Below are positions 5,255 through 5,737 of a DNA stretch of 5,737 nucleotides, piece by piece; positions within the stretch are counted from its first letter, which is position 1; each line of letters begins with the position of its first letter. The notes under the pieces are model-generated. The model searched no databases and was not told the DNA's origin. It saw only the letters and a program-made list of their open reading frames with translations. Both the position numbers and the translations under genes were made by a program. Source of the DNA: Clostridia bacterium (GTDB lineage Bacteria; Bacillota; Dehalobacteriia; UBA4068); contig JAAYYR010000065.1 in assembly GCA_012515255.1 (NCBI GenBank), positions 1 to 5,737 of the forward strand. Reading direction: 5' to 3'.

Positions 5255-5737
5255 ATGAAAGATCAGGTAATGCAGGCATTATATAATTCTCTATTCGGCG
5301 GAAAAAGCGGCGAGCTGTACACGGTAATCGAGGGGCCGCAAGCCGGCGCCAAGGCCTATTTTGGCAGTGAGAGCGCTTGCTCCCAGCCGCAGTTGGCCGA
5401 GTGCTTCGCCGCATTGCGGCAAAACCGGCCGGCATCCGGCGAGATCGTAAAAACCGAGCTAGGGCCGGTATTCTGCGAACAGGTCAAACCGCTGCCGCGG
5501 CTATGCATCTGCGGCGGCGGCCATATTTCCCTGCCCTTGTCGCAGATTAGCGTTTTGCTCGGTTTTTCGGTCACCGTGATCGACGACCGCGAGGAATTTG
5601 CCAATGCCGAACGCTTTCCTTGGGCCGATGAGGTGCTTTGCGGCGATTTTCCCGGCTGCATCGGGCGTTTTCAGGGCGGCGAGAACGATTATTATGTCGT
5701 GGTGACGCGCGGCCATGCCCATGACCGCCATTGCCTG
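5255..5737 (+). CDS. XdhC/CoxI-family protein, 3'-truncated by the window
   Basis: XdhC-type proteins bind molybdenum cofactor and help its sulfuration and insertion into xanthine dehydrogenase and related molybdenum hydroxylases in the cytoplasm. The first 161 residues are present and the frame is open to the window edge. The diagnostic part is a nucleotide-binding Rossmann segment: CICGGGHISLPLSQI (84-98), LLGFSVTVIDDREEFAN (101-117), ERFPWADEVLCGDF (119-132), and YYVVVTRGHAHD (146-157). The roughly 80 residues before it are short, and I do not see the SSGSxPR-type motif usual in the N-terminal domain of full XdhC proteins, so this looks like the compact, Rossmann-dominated form. The gene is 75 bases behind the radical SAM gene. 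With the amidohydrolase upstream it hints at purine or N-heterocycle use, with a molybdenum hydroxylase perhaps encoded beyond the right edge. A different member of the family, acting on another molybdoenzyme, is possible. Confidence 0.88.
   Translation, partial: MKDQVMQALYNSLFGGKSGELYTVIEGPQAGAKAYFGSESACSQPQLAECFAALRQNRPASGEIVKTELGPVFCEQVKPLPRLCICGGGHISLPLSQISVLLGFSVTVIDDREEFANAERFPWADEVLCGDFPGCIGRFQGGENDYYVVVTRGHAHDRHCL

Noticed and set aside
1..5737. Mobile element, CRISPR array, tRNA or rRNA gene
   Set aside because: No transposase or integrase motif, no regularly spaced repeat array and no tRNA- or rRNA-like sequence was seen.

Overview
The window carries five protein-coding genes, all on the + strand, in a compact, fairly GC-rich bacterial layout. 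The genes are tsaD (tRNA t6A synthesis), an allantoinase/dihydroorotase-family cyclic amidohydrolase, a thiamine pyrophosphokinase (thiN), an unrecognised 139-residue protein, a B12-binding-type radical SAM protein, and the 5' two-thirds or so of an XdhC/CoxI-family protein that runs off the right edge (six entries in all, the last partial). Strong AGGAG-type ribosome sites, the ThiN-type thiamine kinase and the DUF4080-like radical SAM protein point to a Firmicutes relative. A GC-rich anaerobe such as a member of the Negativicutes or Clostridia fits best, but this lineage call is inference.

Layout. Bases 1-40 hold only the possible tail of an upstream gene and the ribosome site of tsaD (41-1033). 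A 234-base gene-free gap (1034-1267) follows. It is AT-rich on its left side and is the most information-dense non-coding part of the window. It contains an extended -10 promoter, a perfect 12-base operator-like palindrome directly downstream of it, a repeated 9-mer, a possible 15-codon leader peptide and an 11-bp hairpin, ahead of the ribosome site of the amidohydrolase gene. From 1268 to 5179 four genes are packed with gaps of 1 and 10 bases and one 8-base overlap, so they very probably form one transcription unit driven from the 1051-1079 promoter. A 75-base gap (5180-5254) then leads to the XdhC-family gene, which has its own strong ribosome site and a weak promoter candidate.

How the genes fit together. 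TsaD is housekeeping and probably belongs to an upstream unit. The amidohydrolase (purine or hydantoin ring opening) and XdhC (maturation of molybdenum hydroxylases such as xanthine dehydrogenase) would be consistent with purine or N-heterocycle catabolism nearby. Thiamine kinase and the radical SAM protein do not obviously belong to that pathway. No mobile element, CRISPR array, tRNA or rRNA was seen. I did not find a convincing new multi-gene system. The best leads are the regulated leader at 1051-1267 and the translationally coupled unknown-protein/radical SAM pair at 3343-5179.
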